In this document: one piece after another, positions 1 through 4,850 of the stretch
Numbering within the stretch: the first letter of the stretch is position 1
How the letters are laid out: each line of letters opens with the position of its first letter
Assembly: GCA_050259035.1 (NCBI GenBank)
Contig: JBLMZW010000023.1
Coordinates: 1 to 5,118, forward strand
Direction of reading: 5' to 3'
Source: JBLMZW01 sp050259035
GTDB taxonomy: Bacteria > Bacillota > Syntrophomonadia > Syntrophomonadales > DTU052
DNA length: 5,118 nucleotides
Program-made: the position numbers and the translations under genes
The notes under the pieces: model-generated
The model's database searches: none
What the model was told of the DNA's origin: nothing
Seen by the model: only the letters and a program-made list of their open reading frames with translations

Positions 1-33
1 CTGACCTCCGACTCCACTCATAACCACATCCAC
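1..33 (-). CDS. iorB: Indolepyruvate:ferredoxin oxidoreductase beta subunit, N-terminal fragment
   Basis: Only the first 11 codons are in the window; they read VDVVMSGVGGQ (initiator GTG, so Met in the protein). The SGVGGQ stretch is the start of the glycine-rich motif that opens the gamma/beta subunits of 2-oxoacid:ferredoxin oxidoreductases, including IorB. The start is GTG at 33-31, one base after the iorA stop codon. A Shine-Dalgarno GGGAGGG (46-40, minus strand) lies inside the end of iorA, six bases before that GTG. The in-frame ATG at 21-19 would fall inside the conserved strand and has no such site. The product would pair with IorA to make the active enzyme. Position directly after iorA is the usual iorAB order and implies translational coupling. 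The gene continues beyond base 1, so nothing can be said of the rest. Confidence 0.85.
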   Translation of the reverse strand, partial: MDVVMSGVGGQ

Positions 34-34
34 T

Positions 35-1819
35 TTAGTCCCTCCCTATTACCGCATCAAACGGGCAGATTTCGGCACAAAGCCCGCATCCTGTGCAACT
101 ATCGCTGATAACCGGCTTCTGGTCCGATTCCATAATGATTGCCGGACACCCTATATCCCGCACACAGATTTTGCAATTCTTACATTTTTCTTCTTCAATG
201 TAGAGTCTCTTGCCTTTAGCATGATTGGCACAGGGCCGCCGCAGTATAACCACTGAAGGTTCATCCAGGGCCAAAGATTCTTTTAATACTGGAATCGATT
301 CTTTTAGCCGGACCGGGTCTACCGTTTCTACCTGTTTTACCCCACACCCGCGAATTAACATTTCCAGGTCAACCGGATCACGGTATTCACCCGTCGCTGC
401 CTGTCCTGTTCCCGGATGGGGCTGAAAACCAGTCATGGCTGTGGTGTTGTTATCCAGGATAACCAGAGTAAGAGGATAACTATTGTAAACCGCGTTAATT
501 AAACCCGGTACCCCGGAATGAAAGAAGGTCGAATCCCCCAGTACCGCGACCGTTTTCCGTTCAGGATCGGCGCGGCCAATCCCTTGAGCCTGGTTGATGC
601 AAGCCCCCATACAGAGGCAGGTATCTACCATTTCCAGGGGAGGCATCACTCCCAGGGTATAGCAGCCGATATCACCGGTAAATACCATATCCTCTTTCCC
701 GGCCGCTTTCTTAAGAGCATAAAAACTGGCCCGGTGGGGACACCCGGCACATAATATAGGGCGCCGGCCGGGCAGGTCCGGCAAAACATAGGGTATATCT
801 TCAGTATTGTTAATCTTGAGGAAGGAACATAGGGATCGGCGAACGATATCAACATTGTACTCACCAACATAGGGAGCCTGTCCCGTATGTTTGCCTTTAA
901 TAAGGGTAGAGATTTCGTTTTTATGAGCGATACGAGCAATCTCATCTTCCAGGTAAGGGTCGAGTTCCTCCAATATCAGAACCTCTTCCATATTCCTGAG
1001 GAAATCCGCAATTATTTTTTCTGGCAGAGGAAAGGCTGTTCCTATCTTTAATACCGGAACCTGAACTCCTATACTTGACATGGCTTCAAGGAAATAATTA
1101 TAAGCAATACCGGAGGCGATCACACCTTTGCCAGTGCCTTCGGCAGTTAAGTTAAAATTTGATACCTCAAATTGTCCCTGCAAAGCCTCCAGTTTTTTTA
1201 ATAGCTCTCCATGTTTAACAGTAGCCAAACTGGGGAAGATAACCCACTGCGGATCCTTGCGAAACCACCCTTCTTCCGTTTCAATTCGGTTTTCGCTTAC
1301 TTCCACATCCTGACCCACATGGGCGACTCGGGTCGTGGTTCTAAGAATTACTGGGACCCCATACTGTTCAGATATCTCAAAGGCCTGCTTAACCATTTCC
1401 TTAGCTTCGCGAGGGCTGGAAGGGTCTAGAACTGGCACCTTGGCAAATCGGCCAAAGGCCCTGGTATCCTGTTCGTTCTGAGAGCTGTGCGGTCCGGGAT
1501 CATCGGCCACAGCTATAACCATGCCACCTTTGACTCCCAGATAAGCCCCGGTCATCAAAGGATCCGCAGCCACATTCAGCCCTACCTGTTTCATGGACAC
1601 GATAGAACGAACACCAGTCATAGCAGCTCCAAAGGCCACTTCAAAAGCCACTTTTTCGTTTACGCACCATTCCGCGTGATAACCAAAACGAGGTGCTAGT
1701 TCAGCCAGAGTGGTAAATATTTCGGTAGAGGGGGTTCCGGGATAGGAGGTAGCTAGTCCTACACCTGCTTCTACCGCTCCCCAGGCAATTGCTTCGTTGC
1801 CATTCAAAAGTTTTTTCAT
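35..1819 (-). CDS. iorA: Indolepyruvate:ferredoxin oxidoreductase alpha subunit
   Basis: Catalytic subunit of IOR, a cytoplasmic thiamine-pyrophosphate and iron-sulfur enzyme: aryl pyruvate (indolepyruvate, phenylpyruvate) + CoA + oxidised ferredoxin gives aryl-acetyl-CoA + CO2 + reduced ferredoxin. It is 594 residues, normal for the family. Visible in order: an N-terminal 2-oxoacid oxidoreductase domain with SYPGTPSTE (about 25-33); a CAGCPHR motif (357-363) opening the C-terminal TPP-binding domain; the TPP/Mg signature from GDS (428-430) to NN (457-458); and a C-terminal ferredoxin-like part with two cluster motifs, Cys 546/549/552/558 and Cys 575/578/581/585. The ATG at 1819 was chosen because GGGGAGG (1833-1827) lies seven bases upstream; the ATG at 1822 is only four bases away, and the TTG at 1843 lies upstream of the Shine-Dalgarno. 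It forms an operon with iorB. The 5' leader carries a probable attenuator (see 1945-2010). The family is usually linked to aromatic amino-acid fermentation, but the reaction is reversible and serves biosynthesis in some anaerobes. Confidence 0.96.
   Translation of the reverse strand: MKKLLNGNEAIAWGAVEAGVGLATSYPGTPSTEIFTTLAELAPRFGYHAEWCVNEKVAFEVAFGAAMTGVRSIVSMKQVGLNVAADPLMTGAYLGVKGGMVIAVADDPGPHSSQNEQDTRAFGRFAKVPVLDPSSPREAKEMVKQAFEISEQYGVPVILRTTTRVAHVGQDVEVSENRIETEEGWFRKDPQWVIFPSLATVKHGELLKKLEALQGQFEVSNFNLTAEGTGKGVIASGIAYNYFLEAMSSIGVQVPVLKIGTAFPLPEKIIADFLRNMEEVLILEELDPYLEDEIARIAHKNEISTLIKGKHTGQAPYVGEYNVDIVRRSLCSFLKINNTEDIPYVLPDLPGRRPILCAGCPHRASFYALKKAAGKEDMVFTGDIGCYTLGVMPPLEMVDTCLCMGACINQAQGIGRADPERKTVAVLGDSTFFHSGVPGLINAVYNSYPLTLVILDNNTTAMTGFQPHPGTGQAATGEYRDPVDLEMLIRGCGVKQVETVDPVRLKESIPVLKESLALDEPSVVILRRPCANHAKGKRLYIEEEKCKNCKICVRDIGCPAIIMESDQKPVISDSCTGCGLCAEICPFDAVIGRD
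40..46 (-). promoter_or_regulatory. Ribosome binding site of iorB
   Basis: GGGAGGG on the minus strand sits within the last codons of iorA, six bases upstream of the GTG at 33-31. It decides the GTG start of iorB and explains how the second gene is translated with only a one-base gap after iorA. Confidence 0.75.
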
Positions 1820-1826
1820 CATAAAA

Positions 1827-1833
1827 CCTCCCC
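1827..1833 (-). promoter_or_regulatory. Ribosome binding site of iorA
   Basis: GGGGAGG on the minus strand lies four and seven bases before the tandem ATG codons at 1822 and 1819. Seven bases is the better spacing, so the second ATG, giving MKKLLNGNEA, is the preferred start. Confidence 0.8.
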
Positions 1834-1900
1834 AAAAACACAAGATAGGCGCGCCATAATCAATTCCCTTGGCACTCCTAGCGGTACTTCATACCTCTGG

Positions 1901-1922
1901 CGTTGCCATAAATATGGCAACG
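1901..1922. repeat. 22-bp perfect palindrome in the iorA leader
   Basis: Arms CGTTGCCATA (1901-1910) and TATGGCAACG (1913-1922) are perfect reverse complements around a central AA. It lies about 80 bp before the iorA start and downstream of the attenuator terminator, so it is in the transcribed leader. It could be a hairpin in the RNA that stabilises the message, or a DNA operator. There is no U-run on either side, so it does not look like a terminator. No known operator was recognised. Confidence 0.6.
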
Positions 1923-1944
1923 GATATAATTCCCTGAAGCATAT

Positions 1945-1969
1945 AAAAGCCAGGCCGAAAAAGCCTGGC
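1945..1969 (-). terminator. Attenuator terminator hairpin in the iorA leader
   Basis: Read on the minus strand, GCCAGGC (1969-1963) and GCCTGGC (1955-1949) form a 7-bp GC-rich stem with a TTTTTCG loop, followed directly by TTTT (1948-1945) and then ATAT. This is an intrinsic terminator pointing toward iorA, about 125 bases before its start codon, with no other minus-strand gene upstream in the window for it to end. Its 5' arm shares bases 1963-1966 with the antiterminator, so the two folds exclude each other. The U-tract is short (four), so termination may be partial. Confidence 0.7.
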
Positions 1970-1982
1970 GCTATAGGCTTTT
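1959..1982 (-). promoter_or_regulatory. Candidate antiterminator hairpin
   Basis: On the minus strand AAAAGCCT (1982-1975) pairs perfectly with AGGCTTTT (1966-1959) across the loop ATAGCGCC. Forming this stem uses up part of the 5' arm and the loop of the terminator at 1949-1969, so the terminator cannot form. Its own 5' arm overlaps the last NAG triplet (AAG, 1980-1978) of the repeat run, so a protein bound there would block it. Confidence 0.55.
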
Positions 1983-2010
1983 CTCCACTCCGCTAAACTC
2001 TTCTCGTCTC
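1978..2010 (-). promoter_or_regulatory. TRAP-like (G/U)AG repeat site in the iorA leader
   Basis: On the minus strand seven NAG triplets occur every five bases exactly. In transcript order they are GAG (2010-2008), GAG (2005-2003), GAG (2000-1998), TAG (1995-1993), GAG (1990-1988), GAG (1985-1983) and AAG (1980-1978), each separated by two bases. An overlapping GAG lies at 2012-2010, and isolated TAGs at 2049-2047, 2045-2043 and 1973-1971. Established knowledge: tryptophan-activated TRAP (MtrB) of Bacillus binds up to eleven (G/U)AG triplets with 2-3-nt spacers and thereby blocks an antiterminator. Here the run ends inside the antiterminator's 5' arm, the same layout. The protein that binds is inferred; the number of good triplets (six or seven) is below the maximum, and no mtrB gene is in the window. 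Confidence 0.55.
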
Positions 2011-2014
2011 TCCG

Positions 2015-2036
2015 GTCGACTTATTAATTTGTCGAC
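2015..2036. repeat. Paired GTCGAC palindromes
   Basis: GTCGAC at 2015-2020 and again at 2031-2036 are separated by the AT-only stretch TTATTAATTT. Each is self-complementary, so they can also pair with each other as a 6-bp stem with a 10-base loop in either RNA. The second copy lies in the longer palindrome TTGTCGACAA (2029-2038). It may be a structural element of the iorA leader just upstream of the NAG repeats, or a protein site; TTTGTCGAC resembles a Spo0A box (TGTCGAA core) with one mismatch. Confidence 0.4.
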
Positions 2037-2076
2037 AAAATCCTATCTAAAATTAGACTGATTTTTCACCTTTTTC

Positions 2077-2106
2077 ATCTTACCATCGTTAGTCCTGCGG
2101 TGTAAA
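2077..2106 (-). promoter_or_regulatory. Possible iorAB promoter
   Basis: On the minus strand a -35-like TTTACA (2106-2101) and a -10-like TAAGAT (2082-2077) are 18 bases apart. Transcription would start near 2070, giving a leader of about 250 nt that includes the whole repeat and attenuator region. The -10 matches only four of six consensus bases, so this is the best candidate seen, not a firm call. Confidence 0.3.
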
Positions 2107-2143
2107 GCCTCTAAATAGGGCTGGATAAATGTCACTTTATGCT

Positions 2144-2190
2144 AATTTGTGGGACATATTGTCACAAATTCCTTGTCGCTTCTAACAAGG
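2144..2190. repeat. Two adjacent inverted repeats upstream of the DUF342 gene
   Basis: First element: AATTTGT (2144-2150) plus GACA (2153-2156) pairs with TGTC (2160-2163) plus ACAAATT (2164-2170), an 11-bp stem with a two-base GG bulge and a TAT loop. Second element: CCTTGT (2171-2176) pairs with ACAAGG (2185-2190) around an 8-base loop. They abut, and the second overlaps the -35 of the candidate sigma-H promoter, so they would be upstream of the RNA start. That favours DNA-binding sites for a regulator over RNA structure. The regulator is unknown. Confidence 0.4.
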
Positions 2191-2214
2191 ATTAATCTTG
2201 TATCTGTTGAATTT
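2186..2214 (+). promoter_or_regulatory. Candidate sigma-H-type promoter of the DUF342 gene
   Basis: CAAGGATTA (2186-2194) and GTTGAATTT (2206-2214) with an 11-base spacer match the sigma-H consensus RNAGGAWWW-N11-12-RNNGAATWW (from memory) at every specified position except the first purine. Transcription would begin around 2221, about 60 bases before the ATG at 2282. A weaker sigma-A-like alternative is TTGATT (2229-2234) with TAAATA (2252-2257), 17 bases apart. Confidence 0.4.
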
Positions 2215-2281
2215 TAATACTGCTGGTGTTGATTTTTATACTACAAATTGGTAAATAAAAAATAGAGTGGTGCTTAAATTG

Positions 2282-3643
2282 ATGCAACCAAATTCCCTTC
2301 CCTTTTTTATTAATATATCCCCATCTAAAATGGAGGCTTACCTAACTCTGAATGTACCTGAAGGTCAGCCAATCGACGCAGACGATGTTTTATTAGAACT
2401 CAATTCTTTAGGCATTATCCATGGAATTGACCTTAAACGCATTTTGGAGTTATGCGCCTATGGTCAATGTTTCCGCGAATTGATCGCTGTGGGAACGCCC
2501 CCAATAGACGGTAAAGATGCAGTTATTCATTATTCTTATATCAGGCCTTCGGTTGAACCGCAGTTTACCTCTACGGGTCACGCGGATTACCGCAATCTGA
2601 CTTTCACCATTTCGGTTAGTAAATATGATGTTATCGCTAAAAGAGATCCAGCCACCAATGGCGAGAATGGAACTAATATTTTCGGAGAATCGGTTCCGGC
2701 CAAGGTTGGCAAACCTAAAACCTTTCTAGTCGGGAAAGGAGTCACGGTTACGGGAGAACTGGCGGTAGCAGCGTTTGATGGTGCTCTCCAATGGGTGGGA
2801 GACCGGGTGTCGGTCGCCAAGTTACATACGGTTAAAAAAGACGTTGACTTCTCCACGGGAAATATCAATTTCAATGGTAAAGTTGTAGTTATGGGTTCAG
2901 TTAAGCCAGGCTTTAGGGTCGAGGCAACCGACGATATCGAAATATGCGGTGAAATTGAGGGAGCTGAGTCTGTTGTTTCGCGTAAAGGGTCGGTTTATGT
3001 TCGCCGGGGTATTATTGGCCAGAATAAGACGGTAATTTGGGCCGCAGAAAATGTTAAGGCCGGATTCGTTCAAGATGCGGTTATTAATGCCGGAGAAGAC
3101 ATAGTGATAGCTGACTATATAATGAGAACTTTACTGACCGCAGGTCAAAGCATCTATATTTACGGCAGTCGCGGAAGGGTACTGGGAGAGAACACTTTAA
3201 AGGCCGGCATCAGTCTTAAGGTCAACCAGATTCAATCTAATAAAAGCACCTTAACAGTTGACGGGTTTAGCAGGGAAAAATTTCAGGAACGCATCCTGGA
3301 AATTGGACAGGAATTGGAGTCTAAAACTCTCGCGCTGCAAAAAGTAGCCAGCCAGGTACGGAATTTTGAAGAACAAAGTGATGCCTACTCAATGAAAAGA
3401 TTAAAGGAAATATTGCCTGGTTACTTTCGAGCCATGGACCTGGTTGCATCACTGGAAAAGGAAAGGAAAATGCTTAAGAAGGCCCTTCGGGTTATTAAGG
3501 GTGAAGGGATGATTGAAATCTGCGGTGAGGCAATTCATGGATTGATAGGATCAATAAAGGATAAGCAAATAGCCTGGCCTCAGTCATTGAAACAAACTGT
3601 CCTGTATTACGATACCGATAGCAAAGACATTCAGAATAAATAG
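2282..3643 (+). CDS. DUF342 / FapA-family protein
   Basis: A 453-residue member of the FapA (DUF342) family, whose biochemical role is poorly known; members occur in flagellar and motility loci and widely in Clostridia. Visible features: the N-terminal strand ISPSKMEAYLTL (about 13-24); the conserved loop RDPATNGENGTNIFGE (about 121-136), the family's P-x-x-G-x-x-G-x-x-x-x-G signature; a long run of short glycine-punctuated beta strands (about 190-325, such as GKVVVMGSVKPG) consistent with the right-handed beta-helix core; a charged, Leu/Lys/Glu-rich probable coiled coil (about 330-405); and a short C-terminal beta segment. There is no signal peptide or membrane segment. The ATG at 2282 is preferred because GGTG (2269-2272) lies nine bases upstream and no Shine-Dalgarno precedes the GTG at 2267; TTG at 2279 is also possible. 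No flagellar genes are adjacent. It looks monocistronic, between a sigma-H-like promoter and a terminator. Confidence 0.88.
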   Translation: MQPNSLPFFINISPSKMEAYLTLNVPEGQPIDADDVLLELNSLGIIHGIDLKRILELCAYGQCFRELIAVGTPPIDGKDAVIHYSYIRPSVEPQFTSTGHADYRNLTFTISVSKYDVIAKRDPATNGENGTNIFGESVPAKVGKPKTFLVGKGVTVTGELAVAAFDGALQWVGDRVSVAKLHTVKKDVDFSTGNINFNGKVVVMGSVKPGFRVEATDDIEICGEIEGAESVVSRKGSVYVRRGIIGQNKTVIWAAENVKAGFVQDAVINAGEDIVIADYIMRTLLTAGQSIYIYGSRGRVLGENTLKAGISLKVNQIQSNKSTLTVDGFSREKFQERILEIGQELESKTLALQKVASQVRNFEEQSDAYSMKRLKEILPGYFRAMDLVASLEKERKMLKKALRVIKGEGMIEICGEAIHGLIGSIKDKQIAWPQSLKQTVLYYDTDSKDIQNK

Positions 3644-3684
3644 CCACGAGCAATTCACCATTAAGAAAATAGCAAATATATTGG

Positions 3685-3715
3685 AACCCGTTTCTATGTA
3701 AGAAGCGGTTTTTTT
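3685..3715 (+). terminator. Terminator after the DUF342 gene
   Basis: AACCCGTTTCT (3685-3695) pairs with AGAAGCGGTT (3701-3710), with one G-U pair and one bulged C, around the loop ATGTA. The stem runs into seven T (3709-3715). It is about 40 bp past the stop codon and separates this gene from the perR promoter. Confidence 0.85.
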
Positions 3716-3734
3716 ATCCTATTTTTAAAAGTAC

Positions 3735-3763
3735 TTGACTTGGTAAAATTAATGTTATATAAA
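3735..3763 (+). promoter_or_regulatory. Sigma-A-type promoter of the perR-rubrerythrin operon
   Basis: TTGACT (3735-3740) and TATAAA (3758-3763) are 17 bases apart, each five of six consensus bases. The start of transcription would fall near 3770, inside the palindromic operator at 3765-3785, so a repressor bound there would block RNA polymerase. Confidence 0.75.
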
Positions 3764-3764
3764 T

Positions 3765-3785
3765 AAATTGTAATCGTTACAATTT
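3765..3785. promoter_or_regulatory. Fur-family (PerR-like) operator
   Basis: Perfect 9-bp arms AAATTGTAA (3765-3773) and TTACAATTT (3777-3785) flank TCG. Its core TTGTAATCGTTACAA fits the 7-1-7 layout of Bacillus Per boxes (TTATAATNATTATAA) at 11 of 14 positions, with G/C replacing A/T in each arm. It overlaps the expected transcription start of the gene for a PerR-type protein, so autorepression is the simplest reading. The identity of the binding protein is inferred from this position. Confidence 0.7.
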
Positions 3786-3804
3786 TGTTTTTATTTCATA
3801 TTTG

Positions 3805-3811
3805 AAGGGAG
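3805..3811 (+). promoter_or_regulatory. Ribosome binding site of the PerR-type gene
   Basis: AAGGGAG lies nine bases before the GTG at 3821. The next in-frame ATG (3833) would be 21 bases away, so GTG is the start. Confidence 0.75.
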
Positions 3812-3820
3812 TACAGTTTT

Positions 3821-4240
3821 GTGGATGCGAAAATGATCCAACAGCTTCTTTTGGATAACGGGATTAAACCTTCCCCTTATAGGATGAGAATATATCAATA
3901 TTTAGTGGAACACCGCAACCATCCCAATGTGGATATGATTTATCAGGAACTGGTTGATGAGTTGCCCACCCTGTCCAAAACGACCTTATATAATACCTTA
4001 AGCCTTTTTTTAGAGAAAGGAATTACCATACCGATAACCATTGCGGAAAACGAAATGCGTTATGATGCTGACACTTCTATTCATGGCCATTTTCAATGTA
4101 AAGTATGTGGCAAAATTGATGATCTCCGTCTTAATATGCCTTCAATTCAGAGTCTTAAAAACTATATGGTTACCGAAAATCATCTTTATTTTAAAGGAAT
4201 TTGCCCGGGCTGTCAGAAAAGTCAGCCGGCTGATTCATAA
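3821..4240 (+). CDS. perR: PerR-type peroxide-responsive repressor (Fur family)
   Basis: A 139-residue Fur-family DNA-binding repressor. The N-terminal winged helix (about 5-80) contains the recognition helix region LSKTTLYNTLSLF (51-63). The C-terminal dimerisation and metal domain has both CxxC pairs of the structural zinc site (Cys 93/96 and 128/131). All five regulatory-metal ligands of Bacillus subtilis PerR can be placed by matching spacing: His34, Asp82, His88, His90 and Asp101 (B. subtilis H37, D85, H91, H93, D104). In PerR, peroxide oxidises the histidines equivalent to 34 and 88 when iron is bound, releasing DNA; that is family knowledge. The GTG start is fixed by a Shine-Dalgarno. 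The motif GIKPSPYR replaces the more usual R-x-T-x-QR and fits a clostridial subgroup. It is followed 33 bp later by reverse rubrerythrin, a known PerR target in Clostridium, and carries a Per-like box over its own promoter. A different metal specificity cannot be excluded. Confidence 0.88.
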   Translation: MDAKMIQQLLLDNGIKPSPYRMRIYQYLVEHRNHPNVDMIYQELVDELPTLSKTTLYNTLSLFLEKGITIPITIAENEMRYDADTSIHGHFQCKVCGKIDDLRLNMPSIQSLKNYMVTENHLYFKGICPGCQKSQPADS

Positions 4241-4258
4241 AAATGAAATTATTCAATT

Positions 4259-4265
4259 AAGGAGG
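4259..4265 (+). promoter_or_regulatory. Ribosome binding site of reverse rubrerythrin
   Basis: AAGGAGG is a near-perfect Shine-Dalgarno. It is two bases from the ATG at 4268 (too close) and eight from the ATG at 4274, which is therefore the start. Its strength suggests high translation. Confidence 0.85.
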
Positions 4266-4273
4266 TAATGATA

Positions 4274-4825
4274 ATGAAAAAATGGGTTTGCAGCGTTTGT
4301 GGTTATGTTCATGAGGGGGATGCTCCGCCAAAACAGTGTCCCCAATGTAATTCACCTTCAGAGAAATTTAACATAGCTGAAGAAGCAACTCTTTCCTGGG
4401 CTGACGAACACCGTATCGGCGTGGCCAAAGATATCGATCCGGAAGTCCTTCAGGGATTGAGAGCTAATTTCACCGGAGAATGCACCGAAGTCGGAATGTA
4501 CCTGGCTATGAGCCGTCAAGCTGACCGGGAGGGGTTCCCGGAAATAGCTGAGGCCTACCGCCGGATTGCTTTCGAGGAAGCCGACCATGCCGCCAAGTTC
4601 GCTGAACTTCTGGGGGAAGTAGTAGCTGCCGATACCCGGGCTAACTTGAAGGCCCGAGTAGATGCTGAATTCGGGGCCTGCCGGGGTAAGAAGGAATTAG
4701 CAACTCGAGCCAAACAGTTAAATTATGATGCCATACATGATACTGTTCATGAAATGTGTAAGGATGAAGCAAGACACGGCGCAGCCTTTGCCGGTCTATT
4801 GCAGCGCTATTTCCCTAATAAATAA
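4274..4825 (+). CDS. Reverse rubrerythrin (rubredoxin-diiron peroxidase)
   Basis: A 183-residue cytoplasmic protein that reduces hydrogen peroxide (and can act within an NADH-dependent oxidase/peroxidase chain) in anaerobes. Domain order is reversed relative to classical rubrerythrin. An N-terminal rubredoxin-like Fe(Cys)4 site has CSVC (Cys 6 and 9) and CPQC (Cys 22 and 25). The four-helix diiron domain follows (about 35-180). Probable iron ligands are Glu69 in GECTE, Glu102 and His105 in EADH, Glu132 in AEFGA, and Glu165 and His168 in EARH. Length fits the clostridial reverse rubrerythrins (the Hsp21/Rbr3 proteins of C. acetobutylicum), which are repressed by PerR there. It lies 33 bp after the PerR-type gene with no terminator or promoter seen between, so it should share the operator-controlled promoter. 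By eye its sequence is richer in G+C than the perR gene, perhaps from codon selection for high expression. It ends at a strong hairpin. Confidence 0.93.
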   Translation: MKKWVCSVCGYVHEGDAPPKQCPQCNSPSEKFNIAEEATLSWADEHRIGVAKDIDPEVLQGLRANFTGECTEVGMYLAMSRQADREGFPEIAEAYRRIAFEEADHAAKFAELLGEVVAADTRANLKARVDAEFGACRGKKELATRAKQLNYDAIHDTVHEMCKDEARHGAAFAGLLQRYFPNK

Positions 4826-4850
4826 TTTTTTAAGACTTTGGAATCATAGA

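Larger units (their letters stand above)
1820..2281. other. Divergent gene-free regulatory region
   Basis: This stretch of about 460 bp between iorA (minus) and the DUF342 gene (plus) contains no credible gene. It holds, from left to right, the iorA ribosome site, a 22-bp palindrome, a terminator/antiterminator pair, a run of NAG triplets, a GTCGAC pair, a possible iorA promoter, two inverted repeats and a sigma-H-like promoter. A 10-bp imperfect complement (2037-2046 with 1973-1982) could add a third fold to the iorA leader. Confidence 0.7.

Noticed and set aside
646..945. 99-codon open frame antisense inside iorA, and other frames within genes (225-425, 518-754, 1128-1313, 1211-1429, 1487-1699, 2587-2874, 4041-4268, 4358-4588)
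   Set aside because: They lie inside well-conserved coding sequences, have no recognisable domains, and lack credible ribosome sites or context.
1820..1843. TTG start at 1843 for iorA, adding eight residues
   Set aside because: It lies upstream of the Shine-Dalgarno at 1833-1827, and the extra residues are the translation of that site itself.
2043..2078. Leader peptide MKKVKNQSNFR on the minus strand as a ribosome-mediated trp attenuator
   Set aside because: It has no Shine-Dalgarno and no tryptophan or clustered aromatic codons, so it cannot sense Trp by stalling.
1945..2106. T-box riboswitch in the iorA leader
   Set aside because: No T-box antiterminator consensus (AGGGTGGNACCGCG-like) and no specifier-stem architecture were found.
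2145..2169. Rex operator (TTGTG-N8-CACAA)
   Set aside because: The half-sites TTGTG and CACAA are 11 bases apart rather than 8, the wrong helical phasing.
2267..2281. GTG start at 2267 (or GTG 2270) for the DUF342 gene
   Set aside because: The bases before it are A/T-rich with no Shine-Dalgarno; the only G-rich stretch overlaps these codons and suits the ATG at 2282 or TTG at 2279.
4268..4273. ATG at 4268 as the rubrerythrin start
   Set aside because: It is only two bases from AAGGAGG; the ATG at 4274 has the right spacing, and MKKWVC is the usual family start.
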